Below, one piece after another: positions 52,272-61,874 of a stretch of 64,000 nt of DNA. The stretch is from the NCBI GenBank assembly GCA_958446835.1, contig CAUCXT010000014.1, positions 5,474-69,473 of the forward strand. Direction: 5' to 3'. Origin of the DNA: an uncultured Eubacterium sp. (GTDB lineage: Bacteria > Bacillota > Clostridia > Lachnospirales > Lachnospiraceae). Numbering within the stretch: the first letter of the stretch is position 1; each line of letters begins with the position of its first letter. Position numbers and translations under genes: made by a program. Below the pieces are notes generated by a model that saw only the letters and a program-made list of their open reading frames with translations, was not told where the DNA came from and searched no databases.

Positions 52272-53867
52272 ATGCCTACATTGGATTGGATAGGAAAAGA
52301 TAAGGTAATAAATCATCATAATGATGTGCCATATAAAGTTCTTGAACGCAAGTATAGTTATGATGAAGATGGCGTGCATAAAGATGATATTCACAGTGAG
52401 AACATGATTATACATGGCGATAATTTAGAAGCATTAAAATCGCTTTTGCCACAGTATGAGGGGAAGATTAAATGTATCTATATTGATCCACCGTATAATA
52501 CTGGAAACGAAGGTTGGATTTATAACGATAATGTAAACGATCCTAAAATAAAGAAATGGCTCGGAGAAGTAGTGGGTAAAGAAGGCGAAGATTTGTCAAG
52601 GCATGATAAATGGCTATGTATGATGTATCCGAGACTGGTGTTATTACAAAAATTATTGTCAAATGATGGAGCTATTTTTATCAGTATAGATGGAAATGAA
52701 TATGCAAATCTAAAATTGATATGTGATGAAATATTTGGAACTTCAAATTATGTTGATACTATTTCATGGTTTAAGAAGGCCTCGCCTTCAAATGATGCAC
52801 ATTTCTTTAGCAATGATGTAGAGTATATATTGGTTTATAGTAAAGACAAGCTACTTTGGCAACCACATAGGTTACCGCTTAATCAAAAACAATTAAAGTA
52901 TTATTCAAATCCTGATAATGATGAAAGAGGGGATTGGAATTCTGCTACATATACTTGCAATAAGTCAAAGGATGAGAGGCCTAATCTGTATTATCCAATT
53001 GTAAATCCTAATACAGGGAAAGCAGTCTTTCCAAAAGATACAGCTGTTTGGAAATACTCGCAATTGCAAACAGAACTTTTTCAAGCGGATAATCGATTGT
53101 TTTGGGGAGTTGATGGTACAGCGAAAATGCCTCGTATTAAAAAATTTTTATGTGAACATGATGGAGTCGTTAATAGAACTCTTTGGCACTACGAAGATGT
53201 AAACCATACTCAAGGGGCTTCAAATCAGTTAAAAAGCCTTAAAATTGTAGGATTTTCGACACCAAAACCATTTGAACTAATAGAGCGTATTACACAAATA
53301 GCTTCTGAGTCTGATGCAGTTATTCTAGATTCTTTTGCAGGCTCAGGTACAACCGCTCATGCTGTTTTAAACATGAATAAAAAAGATGGTGGCAATCGTA
53401 AATTTATTCTGGTTGAGATGGGAGATTATGCTGACACAATAACAGCCGAACGTGTAAAACGAGTGATTGATGGTTATGGGGAAGGAAAGAATGCAGTAGA
53501 TGGAACAGGTGGTAACTTCTCATATTATGAATTAGGAAGTCCATTGTTTTTGCAGGATGGAACTATCAACAATGATATAGATACAGCTGAAATTAGAAAA
53601 TATATCTGGTACACAGAAACCAATGGGCTTGAGTATGCTGAGAACAAACAGGAGAAATATTATATTGGCTCTCATAATGATACAGCATATTATTTTTATT
53701 ATGAAAAGGACAAGGCTACAATACTTGACTATTCTTTTTTGGCAACGGTAAATGTAAAGAACCAGGCATATATTATATATGCTGATTCTTGCGCAGTATC
53801 AGATATTGATTTACAGAAGTGGAATATTACATTTAAGAAAATACCAAGAGATATTGAGCATATCTAG
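52272..53867 (+). CDS. mod: Type III restriction-modification methyltransferase (Mod)
   Basis: 531-aa N6-adenine DNA methyltransferase of the beta class: catalytic DPPYNTGNEGW (near residue 72) precedes the AdoMet motif DSFAGSGTTAHAV (near 355). The region between, about 130-330, holds the target-recognition domain, where specificity lies; the target sequence cannot be predicted. The N-terminal GDNLEALKSLLPQYEGKIKC is typical of Mod. Mod also provides DNA recognition for the Res subunit encoded 12 nt downstream. Strong AAGGAG. Clearly more A+T-rich than chromosomal neighbours. Confidence 0.92.
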   Translation: MPTLDWIGKDKVINHHNDVPYKVLERKYSYDEDGVHKDDIHSENMIIHGDNLEALKSLLPQYEGKIKCIYIDPPYNTGNEGWIYNDNVNDPKIKKWLGEVVGKEGEDLSRHDKWLCMMYPRLVLLQKLLSNDGAIFISIDGNEYANLKLICDEIFGTSNYVDTISWFKKASPSNDAHFFSNDVEYILVYSKDKLLWQPHRLPLNQKQLKYYSNPDNDERGDWNSATYTCNKSKDERPNLYYPIVNPNTGKAVFPKDTAVWKYSQLQTELFQADNRLFWGVDGTAKMPRIKKFLCEHDGVVNRTLWHYEDVNHTQGASNQLKSLKIVGFSTPKPFELIERITQIASESDAVILDSFAGSGTTAHAVLNMNKKDGGNRKFILVEMGDYADTITAERVKRVIDGYGEGKNAVDGTGGNFSYYELGSPLFLQDGTINNDIDTAEIRKYIWYTETNGLEYAENKQEKYYIGSHNDTAYYFYYEKDKATILDYSFLATVNVKNQAYIIYADSCAVSDIDLQKWNITFKKIPRDIEHI

Positions 53868-53879
53868 AAAGGACAAGGT

Positions 53880-56537
53880 ATGGAACTTAAAAATTATCAG
53901 ATACAGGTTATAAGAGATTTAGAACGATTTTTAGAGCTGCTTATAGAGAAGCAGAGTATAAGTTCAGCATACAGCACTTTATGGAATGAAAAAGGAGTGA
54001 ATGTGGGGATAGATGGAATGCCGCCATACAAAACGGAATTAGCAGGAGTTCCACAGGTGTGCTTCAAAGTTCCAACAGGCGGTGGAAAAACATTTCTGGC
54101 GGCAAATTCAATTAAGCCAATATTTGATTCTATGCCACATATACATCCTAAAGCAGTAGTATGGCTCGTTCCATCAGATGCAATACTTACTCAGACATAT
54201 AGAACATTAACGGATGAGAATCATGATTATAGGAAGAAAATAGATGTTGATTTTGGTAATAAGGTCGAGATTTATTCTAAGCAGCAATTGTTAAATGGAC
54301 AGAATTTTAACCCAACTTCGGTTAGTGATAATTTATCCGTATTTGTATTAAGCTATGATTCATTCCGGACGAGCAAAAAGGATGGAAGAAAAGCTTATCA
54401 GGAGAATGGCAGTCTGTTGTCATTTGTGAGATTTAAACAGGATAGTGGTTCCTTGTTGGAAGATACGGATGAAACAGCATTGATACAAGTTATCCGTAAA
54501 TTGAATCCAGTTGTTATTGTTGATGAGAGTCATCATGCTACAAGTAAGCTCAGTAAAGAAATGTTACAGAATTTCAATCCTTCATTTGTACTTGATTTGA
54601 CTGCTACACCGAAAAATGGAAGTAATATTATCTCATTTGTAGATGCAAGACAGCTTAAAGCAGAAAATATGGTTAAATTACCTGTAATTGTTTATAACAG
54701 AAAATCACAGGAAGATGTTTTTGTATCTGCAATTTCATTAAGAAGAAAATTAGAAAATGAAGCAGTTGAAGAACAGAAAAATGGTGGCAGATATATCAGA
54801 CCAATTGTTTTATTTCAGGCTCAGCCCAGAAACAATGATGACAGTACAACCTATGATAAGATAAAGCATACTCTTATTGATATGGGGATACCAGAATCTG
54901 AAATTGCAATAAAGACTGCGGATAGCGATGAGTTAAAAAATATAGATTTAAGCAGCCATGATTGTAGTATCAGATATATCATTACAGTTAATGCATTAAA
55001 GGAAGGATGGGATTGTCCATTTGCATATATATTGGCAACAGTCGCAAATAGAACATCAAGCATAGATGTAGAACAGATTTTAGGAAGAATTCTCAGACTT
55101 CCTAATACGAGAAAGAATGAAAGAGAGGTATTGAATCTTTCGTATGTTATCACATCATCAAATGCCTTTTATGCAACACTTGATAAGGTAGTAGCAGGAC
55201 TTAATGCGGCTGGCTTTACGAGTAAAGATTATCGTATAGACGATTATGTGGAACAGGATACTGAATTTCCAGTAGAACAAGCTGGTAATATACAGACAGA
55301 GTTAAAGTTAGATAATGATGTAACTGATGATACAAATAATGTGTCGGATGAGATAGATTCTTTAAATGTAGACTTTGTGAGGGAACAAATATCACCATTC
55401 GTAAATAATGAAAATATGGAATCACAGAGTCAATCTAAGGTTAATGATGCGGTAACAGATATGCTTGACCATGCAAAAACACAGAATGAATTATATTGGC
55501 AAGACTTTGAGGAAACAGAAGAATATCTGCCAGTACCACCAGAGGTTGGAAATAAGATGAAGCATTACAAAGTAAATCAGTTATATGCTAGTGAAGCAGG
55601 ACAGATAGAAATACCACAGTTTATGATAGAAACAGGACGTTCTCTGTTTTCTGAACATGAGCATCAGGTATTAACAAAGGAAAATCTGTATGCGGGATTT
55701 TCATTATTAGATAAGGATACTGTAATTGATTTTGACAGCATAGATTCAGAAATTGCAAGAATTGATATTGATGATTCAGATGCATTGCCAAAAGCATGGA
55801 AATTGCAGGGCTTTGATAGCCAAAATGTAAAACAGTGGTTTGATGAACAGCCGTCAGATAGAAAAATGCGTCTGTGCAAGGATATGATAATAAAGAAATT
55901 ATCAAAGAATAATGCGATAAATGACAGAGACTTGGAGGTATATGTAGACAGGATTATTCAGAATCTTACAGAGGATCAATTAACAGATATGGAACAGACA
56001 CCAGGTATCTATGTTCTGAAGATTAATAAAAAAGTTAATTCGCTTTTAAATGAATATGCTAAGAAAATGTTTTATGAGTGGGTGGAACAAGACAAAATTT
56101 CTTGCCAGCCATCATATAAGCTGCCGAAAGAGATAAGCCCGACAGAAACAATAGCATCAATACCAAAATCACTATATAACGAAGAGGAAAAGTTTGATAC
56201 CGAATACGAAAGAAAGGTTGTCATGGAATTATCCTCATTAAACAATATTAAATGGTGGCATAGAAATATGGCAAGAAAAGGATTTGCCATAAATGGTGCT
56301 GTAAACGCATATCCGGATCTTATGGTGAAAACTGAGAGTGGTAAGCTATTAATAATAGAAACTAAAGGCGACCAGCTTGAAAATTCTGAATCTAGAGAAA
56401 AAGCTGAAATAGGTGCAAAGTGGGCAGAGATGGCTGGAAGAATGTATAAGTATTATATGGTGTTTGAAACAAAGAATCCTGGATATAATGGAGCTTATTC
56501 TTATGAGGAGTTTATGAGGATTGTTAAGGAGTTGTAG
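53880..56537 (+). CDS. res: Type III restriction endonuclease subunit (Res)
   Basis: 885 aa. An SF2 helicase/translocase core has Walker A VPTGGGKTFLAAN (near 64), DExH box VDESHH (near 216), LDLTATPKNG and the arginine-finger motif EQILGRILRLP. The C-terminal nuclease is PD-(D/E)XK: YPDLMVKTESGKLLIIETKG (near 812-831). With Mod it cuts unmodified DNA after ATP-driven communication between inversely oriented sites. All motifs appear intact, so the system is probably active. Length is slightly below the roughly 950-1000 aa of EcoP1I-type subunits. Confidence 0.92.
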   Translation: MELKNYQIQVIRDLERFLELLIEKQSISSAYSTLWNEKGVNVGIDGMPPYKTELAGVPQVCFKVPTGGGKTFLAANSIKPIFDSMPHIHPKAVVWLVPSDAILTQTYRTLTDENHDYRKKIDVDFGNKVEIYSKQQLLNGQNFNPTSVSDNLSVFVLSYDSFRTSKKDGRKAYQENGSLLSFVRFKQDSGSLLEDTDETALIQVIRKLNPVVIVDESHHATSKLSKEMLQNFNPSFVLDLTATPKNGSNIISFVDARQLKAENMVKLPVIVYNRKSQEDVFVSAISLRRKLENEAVEEQKNGGRYIRPIVLFQAQPRNNDDSTTYDKIKHTLIDMGIPESEIAIKTADSDELKNIDLSSHDCSIRYIITVNALKEGWDCPFAYILATVANRTSSIDVEQILGRILRLPNTRKNEREVLNLSYVITSSNAFYATLDKVVAGLNAAGFTSKDYRIDDYVEQDTEFPVEQAGNIQTELKLDNDVTDDTNNVSDEIDSLNVDFVREQISPFVNNENMESQSQSKVNDAVTDMLDHAKTQNELYWQDFEETEEYLPVPPEVGNKMKHYKVNQLYASEAGQIEIPQFMIETGRSLFSEHEHQVLTKENLYAGFSLLDKDTVIDFDSIDSEIARIDIDDSDALPKAWKLQGFDSQNVKQWFDEQPSDRKMRLCKDMIIKKLSKNNAINDRDLEVYVDRIIQNLTEDQLTDMEQTPGIYVLKINKKVNSLLNEYAKKMFYEWVEQDKISCQPSYKLPKEISPTETIASIPKSLYNEEEKFDTEYERKVVMELSSLNNIKWWHRNMARKGFAINGAVNAYPDLMVKTESGKLLIIETKGDQLENSESREKAEIGAKWAEMAGRMYKYYMVFETKNPGYNGAYSYEEFMRIVKEL

Positions 56538-56569
56538 TAGAGTAGGAGGTTGGAGCTGAATCGGTATAT

Positions 56570-57430
56570 ATGACAGAGTTTATTGAAAAACATGATTATC
56601 AAGAGATTTTAGTTGAAGACATAAAACAGATTTATAAAGCTGCAAATGATTATAATTCATTTCATAAATTACCTAGGCAAGGCAGGGGAGATATAGGGGA
56701 TGAATATACATATCGGCGAGCTTTTTATCGGGGACAGAGCGATTCTTCATGGAAAATCATGCCAAGTATATGCAGAAATAAGGGCGTTGATGAGAGAATA
56801 TCAGAAAGTGGAGATTTGTTGTTTGAGGTAATGGCATATGAGCAGCATTATATACAGGCAACAAGATTGATAGATTTTACAACAGATATAAATATTGCTT
56901 TGTATTTTGCCTGTTGTGATGGCATGGATAAAGATGGTGCGGTATTTATATGGCCATATTCACCATATGATCCTAAATGGATGAGAACTAAAATACAATG
57001 TGAGCTTGTCAATATTCAAAAAGATAAACTTAGCATTCGCGAATTGGCAGAAGAACTTTTAGTGAAATATCCAGAGCTAATGGAAAACTATTGTGAGATA
57101 AAAGATTTCTGTGGAGAATTGGTATCATTTTTAGATCATGGATTTATGATAATGCAGCCAAGAAGCCAGCAGAAGACGAATATTCGAATACAAAGGCAAA
57201 AAGGATGTTTATATGTGTGTGGAGTGAAATTTGAAACACCGATTGATGAAATGCGGACAACTCTGAATGCAGGAGATAATATAATTTGTCCACACGAAGT
57301 AGCAGTTCCGAGAGAATTAGATGGAGGGCATTCTTTAGTTAAGATTATTATTCCGGCTAAATTAAAAAATGCAATAATGAATGAACTTAAAAGTAAGGGG
57401 ATTACGAAAGAATATTTATTGCCAGATTAG
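56570..57430 (+). CDS. FRG-domain protein
   Basis: 286 aa with the FRG domain named after its Phe-Arg-Gly motif: YRRAFYRGQSDSSWKIMPSI (here YRG, near residues 47-66), and the conserved downstream YEQHYIQATRLIDFTTDINI then ALYFAC. FRG proteins are often found in defence islands, but no biochemical activity is established to my knowledge. The gene begins 32 nt after res without a close ribosome site (AGGAGG is about 20 nt away), hinting at reinitiation. It is read as an accessory of the restriction operon. Confidence 0.8.
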   Translation: MTEFIEKHDYQEILVEDIKQIYKAANDYNSFHKLPRQGRGDIGDEYTYRRAFYRGQSDSSWKIMPSICRNKGVDERISESGDLLFEVMAYEQHYIQATRLIDFTTDINIALYFACCDGMDKDGAVFIWPYSPYDPKWMRTKIQCELVNIQKDKLSIRELAEELLVKYPELMENYCEIKDFCGELVSFLDHGFMIMQPRSQQKTNIRIQRQKGCLYVCGVKFETPIDEMRTTLNAGDNIICPHEVAVPRELDGGHSLVKIIIPAKLKNAIMNELKSKGITKEYLLPD

Positions 57431-57466
57431 ATATGAATGTTTATTGGGAAAGAAGGTGCAACGCTA

Positions 57467-59122
57467 ATGACTGAAGAAGAATTTAAGGAAATATTAGATA
57501 AAGAGGAAACAGATACAGTTGAATTTAAGTCTTGGATAAATGCAAGAAATATGAAAGAGATTATCTCGCTTGCTGTTGATGAATTAATAGCATTTGCAAA
57601 TACTAAGGGCGGAACAGTTTATTTTGGAGTAGAAGATAACCCAATTGAAGTTTCTGGTTGTGACAGGAACTATGATGGTCAGCGTATTATTGAGGGAATT
57701 TATGATAGAACGGTGCCACCATTATTTACAGAAATATCAGACTTTGAATATCAAGGGAAACTCATTATTGCAATATCAGTCAAAGCAGATGGAAAGACAT
57801 ATACAACTACAGATGGTAGATGCCTGAAGCGATTAGGTAAGAATTCAAAACCTGCATATCCGGATGAGTTGAGCAATGTTTATTCTTCTGCACAGAATCC
57901 GGATTTTTCTGGCAGAATTATAGGCGAAAGTACTTTGGATGATGTAAATAAGTTAGAAGTGTACAGCCTGAAGGAAAAGCTAAGAGTCAGGGATTCTAAA
58001 TCCACATTACCGGATTTGGATGACATAGATTTTTTGAGAGACTTACAGCTCATAAAATATGACGGAGATGTAGAACGTCTGACTATTGCAGGTCTGCTTT
58101 TTGTAGGAAAAGAAGCATCGATTCAAAGACTGTTACCGCAAGCGGAAGTTGTATATTTACACTATTCAGCTGATAATTTAGAAGAATATGATGCAAGACT
58201 TGATTTGAAGCTGCCATTAATAAGTGTCATTGACAAGTTGACCGAGAGAGTACAAGCATACAGTAAGATAGAGAACATTCAGGTAGGATTATTCAGACTG
58301 GAGGTTGAAGATTTTCCGCAGAGAGTATTTCAGGAAGCACTCCTCAATGCGCTATCTCATAGAGACTATCAGAGCAATGCAGCCGTTTATGTAAAACAAT
58401 ATCCGGATCGAATAGTTATTGAAAATCCAGGTGGATTCCTTGACGGAATTACAGAGGATAATATTATAACTCATCCATCTATACCAAGGAATAAACTGAT
58501 AGCAGAGACACTTCAGAATTTGAAATATGTTCAGAGAACAGGTCAGGGAGTAGACATCATCTTTAAGGACATGGTTTCAATGGGTAAACCTTACCCAAGA
58601 TACAGATCATTTAATGATGCAGTTTCTTTGACAATATTCAGTGCAATAGATAACACAGAATTTGTTAAGTTTATTACCGAAGTGCAGGATAAAAACAGCA
58701 AAATTATGCCTTTGGCTGAGATGATGATATTAAGAGACTTAATGGACAATAGAAAAGAGCAGCTATCGGAACTATCAAGAAAAGTCCAAAAATCTCTGGA
58801 CGAAACAAAAAAGTCATGCAATGAGCTGATTAGCAGAGGTTTGATAGAGATTGTTGGCAAGGAATATATGCTCACAGCTAAGGTTTACGAGGCACTAAAA
58901 TCAGATGTGGAATATACAAGAGATAAAACAGTCCAGTATATTAAAGCTAAAAATATGATTTTAGAATACCTGCAGACAAATGATCAGATAACATCTGCTA
59001 AGATACAGGAGATGTGTGGATTTACTAAGCAACAAGCTAGAAGTGTCGTTGATAAGATGAGGAATGAGAAATTGATAGATATTTGCAGACGAGGAAATAA
59101 ATCATATTATGTTATAATTTAG
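57467..59122 (+). CDS. AlbA/Schlafen-domain GHKL-type ATP-binding protein
   Basis: 551 aa from ATG 57467 (57437 also in frame). The N-terminal AlbA_2/Schlafen-like domain has TDTVEFKSWINARNMKEIIS and AFANTKGGTVYFGVEDNP. A GHKL-type ATPase region follows, with FPQRVFQEALLNALSHRDYQ near residue 284 and YVQRTGQGVDIIFKDMV. The end has two winged-helix motifs, including ITSAKIQEMCGFTKQQARSV. Often labelled RecG-like or transcriptional regulator; such genes are frequent in defence islands. It lies 36 nt after the FRG gene and closes the operon. Confidence 0.82.
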   Translation: MTEEEFKEILDKEETDTVEFKSWINARNMKEIISLAVDELIAFANTKGGTVYFGVEDNPIEVSGCDRNYDGQRIIEGIYDRTVPPLFTEISDFEYQGKLIIAISVKADGKTYTTTDGRCLKRLGKNSKPAYPDELSNVYSSAQNPDFSGRIIGESTLDDVNKLEVYSLKEKLRVRDSKSTLPDLDDIDFLRDLQLIKYDGDVERLTIAGLLFVGKEASIQRLLPQAEVVYLHYSADNLEEYDARLDLKLPLISVIDKLTERVQAYSKIENIQVGLFRLEVEDFPQRVFQEALLNALSHRDYQSNAAVYVKQYPDRIVIENPGGFLDGITEDNIITHPSIPRNKLIAETLQNLKYVQRTGQGVDIIFKDMVSMGKPYPRYRSFNDAVSLTIFSAIDNTEFVKFITEVQDKNSKIMPLAEMMILRDLMDNRKEQLSELSRKVQKSLDETKKSCNELISRGLIEIVGKEYMLTAKVYEALKSDVEYTRDKTVQYIKAKNMILEYLQTNDQITSAKIQEMCGFTKQQARSVVDKMRNEKLIDICRRGNKSYYVII

Positions 59123-59124
59123 TA

Positions 59125-59178
59125 TTTCGAGTTTTCCTTCGAGTTATTTTTAGAAAAAACTCGAAGGAAAACTCGAAA
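59125..59178. repeat. TCGAG hairpin element, copy 1
   Basis: A perfect 21-bp inverted repeat, TTTCGAGTTTTCCTTCGAGTT and its complement, with a 12-nt loop, 2 nt after the stop of the AlbA-type gene. Each arm contains a direct repeat of TTCGAGTT. There is no T-run, so a simple terminator role is uncertain. Confidence 0.85.
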
Positions 59179-59316
59179 GGTAATCTTGTGTTGTTTAATA
59201 GGTATGATGCGGTTATAATTAATGGCACTATTCGTGAGATTATATATTAGTTACCTATAGTAATTGCTGTTTTCATGAATTACATATATTGACGCTTAGC
59301 AGGAATGCGGAAAGTG

Positions 59317-59369
59317 TTTCGAGTTTTCTTTCGAGTGGCTTTTTGAAAAAACTCGAAGGAAAACTCGGA
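59317..59369. repeat. TCGAG hairpin element, copy 2
   Basis: TTCGAGTTTTCTTTCGAGT pairs with ACTCGAAGGAAAACTCGGA through wobbles. It is nearly the same as copy 1, 190 bp upstream. The intervening 59180-59310 is A+T-rich with no gene seen. Confidence 0.8.
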
Positions 59370-59429
59370 GGATAACGCATATCATTGTAAACCATCTGCT
59401 TTAGGCTGCTAATTTGCTGCTGAAAAGTG

Positions 59430-59515
59430 TAAAGCGGATATTCGCATCCCCCTTACCCACCGCTTAGTGCTCTACACACTTGAAGCGGGGGATTGCTTAT
59501 TCTGCGTTCAAAACG
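59430..59515 (-). mobile_element. Possible IS200/IS605-type end (scar)
   Basis: On the minus strand AATCCCCCGCTTCAAGTGTG.. then AAGCGGTGGGTAAGGGGGAT forms an imperfect hairpin. It resembles, from memory, the right end and omega-RNA end region of IS605-family tnpB elements. No transposase or tnpB remains, so only a relic is proposed. Confidence 0.3.
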
Positions 59516-59666
59516 ATGTGAAAATAGTGATATTTGGTAAAGCAGATATGCCCGGAATGTAGGAAATATCAGCATTTGTAATATGCTGATAAAATATAAG
59601 GGAAGAGAATGAATTGTTAAAGTGAGTATTGATAGATAAATGTGTGGACTATAAGGGTTCACAGCC

Positions 59667-59701
59667 AAGGGCATGAGCCATTTGTGGTTCGTGCCCTTTT
59701 G
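59667..59701 (+). terminator. Intrinsic terminator upstream of gatC
   Basis: AAGGGCATGAGCCA pairs with TGGTTCGTGCCCTT with two wobbles, ending in four T. No gene is visible just upstream, so it may end read-through from the defence operon or a lost gene. In the rest of 59123-59812 I see only the hairpins, the possible IS end and the gatC promoter. Confidence 0.7.
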
Positions 59702-59734
59702 TATTAATAATTGCCTTTTTAAAGATGTTTAAAC

Positions 59735-59763
59735 TTGTCATAAAAAACAAAATGTGCTACGAT
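59735..59763 (+). promoter_or_regulatory. Promoter of gatCAB
   Basis: TTGTCA (59735-59740), 17-nt spacer, TACGAT (59758-59763), 50 nt before gatC. Confidence 0.5.
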
Positions 59764-59812
59764 TAAAAAGATTTGATTAATTGCAGTATAAAAGCAAAAG
59801 GAGAATACGCAG

Positions 59813-60106
59813 ATGGCAAATGTAATTACAGACGAGACCATAGAGTATGTGGGTATCCTTGCAAAGCTGGAACTCTCCGATGAGGAGAAGGAAGCTGCCA
59901 AGAAGGATATGGGAAATATGTTAAATTATATTGATATGCTCAATGAGCTGGATACGGACGGAGTGCAGCCGATGTCGAATGTGTTTCCGGTCAAAAATGT
60001 GTTCCGTGAGGATGTCGTGACCAATGGTGATGACAGCGAGAATATGCTTGCCAATGCCCCGGAGGAGAAGGACGGCTTCTATATGGTGCCTAAGACTGTG
60101 GAATAA
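59813..60106 (+). CDS. gatC: Asp-tRNA(Asn)/Glu-tRNA(Gln) amidotransferase subunit C
   Basis: 97 aa; small subunit that clamps GatA and GatB. TIEYVGILAKLELSDEEKEA and MLNYIDMLNELDTDGVQPMS are the family pattern, with the C-terminal FREDVVTNGDDSENMLANAP tail. AAAGGAG precedes the ATG. GatA starts 205 nt downstream after an A+T-rich gap with no further gene seen. Confidence 0.93.
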   Translation: MANVITDETIEYVGILAKLELSDEEKEAAKKDMGNMLNYIDMLNELDTDGVQPMSNVFPVKNVFREDVVTNGDDSENMLANAPEEKDGFYMVPKTVE

Positions 60107-60311
60107 ATGCAGTCGGAAATTTAAAATATAAAATTAAGAATAGATATTTAGAATCGGTTTAACGGTGTGGCATATTTTATATTTCTGATATATGTTATGT
60201 ATTGCTGTTGCAGGATTGGCTTATATAACAGTTTGATATTTTTAAAGGCTGTTTTTATGAAGCTGATGGATATAGCATTGATTCTAAGTATGTATGGATT
60301 GGAGATAGATT

Positions 60312-61760
60312 ATGGATATTGCAAAGATGACGGCTGTGGAGCTTGGCAGAAAAATCAAGGCTAAAGAAATTTCCGTCCGCGAGGCTGTGGAGGCTGTGTT
60401 TGACAGAATTAAGGCAGCGGAGGGAGAGTACAACTGTTATGTCACCCTCTGCGAGGAGCAGGCATTAAAAAAGGCTGACGAGGTTCAGAAAAAGATAGAT
60501 GACGGGACGCTCACGGGACCGCTTGCGGGCGTGCCTGTTGCAATAAAGGACAATATGTGCACCGAGGGAGTGCTCACAACCTGCTCCTCGAAGATTTTAT
60601 ATAATTTTAAACCGACATTTTCATCGGAGGCTGTGTTAAATCTTGAGAAGGCTGGTGCTGTCATAATCGGCAAGACCAACATGGACGAGTTTGCCATGGG
60701 AAGCACGACCGAGACATCGTTTTTCGGACCGACCAAGAACCCGAGAAATCCGGAGCATGTTCCGGGCGGTTCATCGGGAGGTTCGGCTGCGGCTGTTGCG
60801 GCTGATGAATGTTTCTATGCGCTCGGCTCCGATACGGGCGGCTCAATCAGACAGCCAAGCTCCTACTGCGGAGTTGTCGGCATGAAGCCTACCTACGGAA
60901 CAGTGTCAAGATACGGACTTATCGCCTACGGCTCATCGCTTGACCAGATTGGACCTATAACCAAGGACGTCACGGATTGTGCGACGGTGCTTGAAGCGAT
61001 AGCCTCATACGATGCAAAGGACTCCACCTCCGTAAAGAGAGAGCCGGAGGACTACAAGTTCACGGATGCGCTTGTCGAGGATGTTGCAGGGCTTAAGATT
61101 GGTATTCCGAGAACCTATTTTGGCGAAGGAATCGACGAGGAGGTCAAGGAGAAGGTATTAGCGGCGGCAAAGGTGCTTGAGAGCAAGGGTGCCATTGTAG
61201 AGGAGTTCGACCTCGGACTTGTGGATTACGCCATTCCTGCTTACTATATCATTGCGTCTGCGGAGGCAAGCTCGAACCTCGCACGTTTTGACGGTGTGAA
61301 GTACGGCTACAGAACAGAGGACTATGACGGACTTCACAATATGTACAAGAAGTCGCGTTCCGAGGGCTTTGGCGCGGAGGTAAAGAGACGTATTATGCTC
61401 GGCTCATTCGTGTTGAGTTCCGGTTACTACGATGCCTACTATATCAAGGCACTCAAGACAAAGGCGCTCATAAAGAAGGAATTTGACAAGGCGTTTGAAA
61501 AATATGACGTCATTTTAGGACCTGCGGCTCCTACCACGGCTCCGAAGCTCGGAGAATCCTTATCAGACCCGATTAAGATGTACCTTGGCGATATATACAC
61601 AATATCTGTTAATCTTGCAGGACTTCCTGGAATATGTGTACCATGCGGAAATGACAAAAACGGGCTTCCGATAGGTGTGCAGCTTATCGGGGACTGCTTC
61701 TCGGAAAAGACGCTTATCCGCGCGGCATATACTTATGAGCAGCATGAAAAGAACATCTGA
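60312..61760 (+). CDS. gatA: Asp-tRNA(Asn)/Glu-tRNA(Gln) amidotransferase subunit A
   Basis: 482-aa glutaminase subunit of the transamidosome. The amidase-signature triad is visible: Lys in VPVAIKDNMC near residue 79, Ser in PGGSSGGSAAAVA, and the nucleophilic Ser in GSDTGGSIRQPSSYCG. It releases ammonia from glutamine, which GatB uses to amidate misacylated tRNA. A short open frame at 60167-60364 overlapping its start in another frame is not a gene. Confidence 0.96.
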   Translation: MDIAKMTAVELGRKIKAKEISVREAVEAVFDRIKAAEGEYNCYVTLCEEQALKKADEVQKKIDDGTLTGPLAGVPVAIKDNMCTEGVLTTCSSKILYNFKPTFSSEAVLNLEKAGAVIIGKTNMDEFAMGSTTETSFFGPTKNPRNPEHVPGGSSGGSAAAVAADECFYALGSDTGGSIRQPSSYCGVVGMKPTYGTVSRYGLIAYGSSLDQIGPITKDVTDCATVLEAIASYDAKDSTSVKREPEDYKFTDALVEDVAGLKIGIPRTYFGEGIDEEVKEKVLAAAKVLESKGAIVEEFDLGLVDYAIPAYYIIASAEASSNLARFDGVKYGYRTEDYDGLHNMYKKSRSEGFGAEVKRRIMLGSFVLSSGYYDAYYIKALKTKALIKKEFDKAFEKYDVILGPAAPTTAPKLGESLSDPIKMYLGDIYTISVNLAGLPGICVPCGNDKNGLPIGVQLIGDCFSEKTLIRAAYTYEQHEKNI

Positions 61761-61763
61761 ATC

Positions 61764-61859
61764 AGCAGAATACGTTGATTGATATGTTCTGCTATTTTAT
61801 ACAGGAAAAACGTAAAAGCACGTTTTTCAAGGTTATTTGGGTCACTTTAAAAAAGTGAC
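61764..61859 (+). other. Three small hairpins between gatA and gatB
   Basis: AGCAGAA/TTCTGCT followed by ATTTTAT (61764-61800), GAAAAACGT/ACGTTTTTC (61805-61828) and GTCACTTT/AAAGTGAC (61841-61859). The last ends 2 nt before the GGAGG of gatB. The first could be a weak terminator; the series may set the gatA:gatB ratio. Confidence 0.45.
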
Positions 61860-61874
61860 ATGGAGGAATATTGA

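Noticed and set aside
60167..60364. 65-residue frame between gatC and gatA
   Set aside because: Hydrophobic and without ribosome site, and it overlaps the gatA start in another frame.
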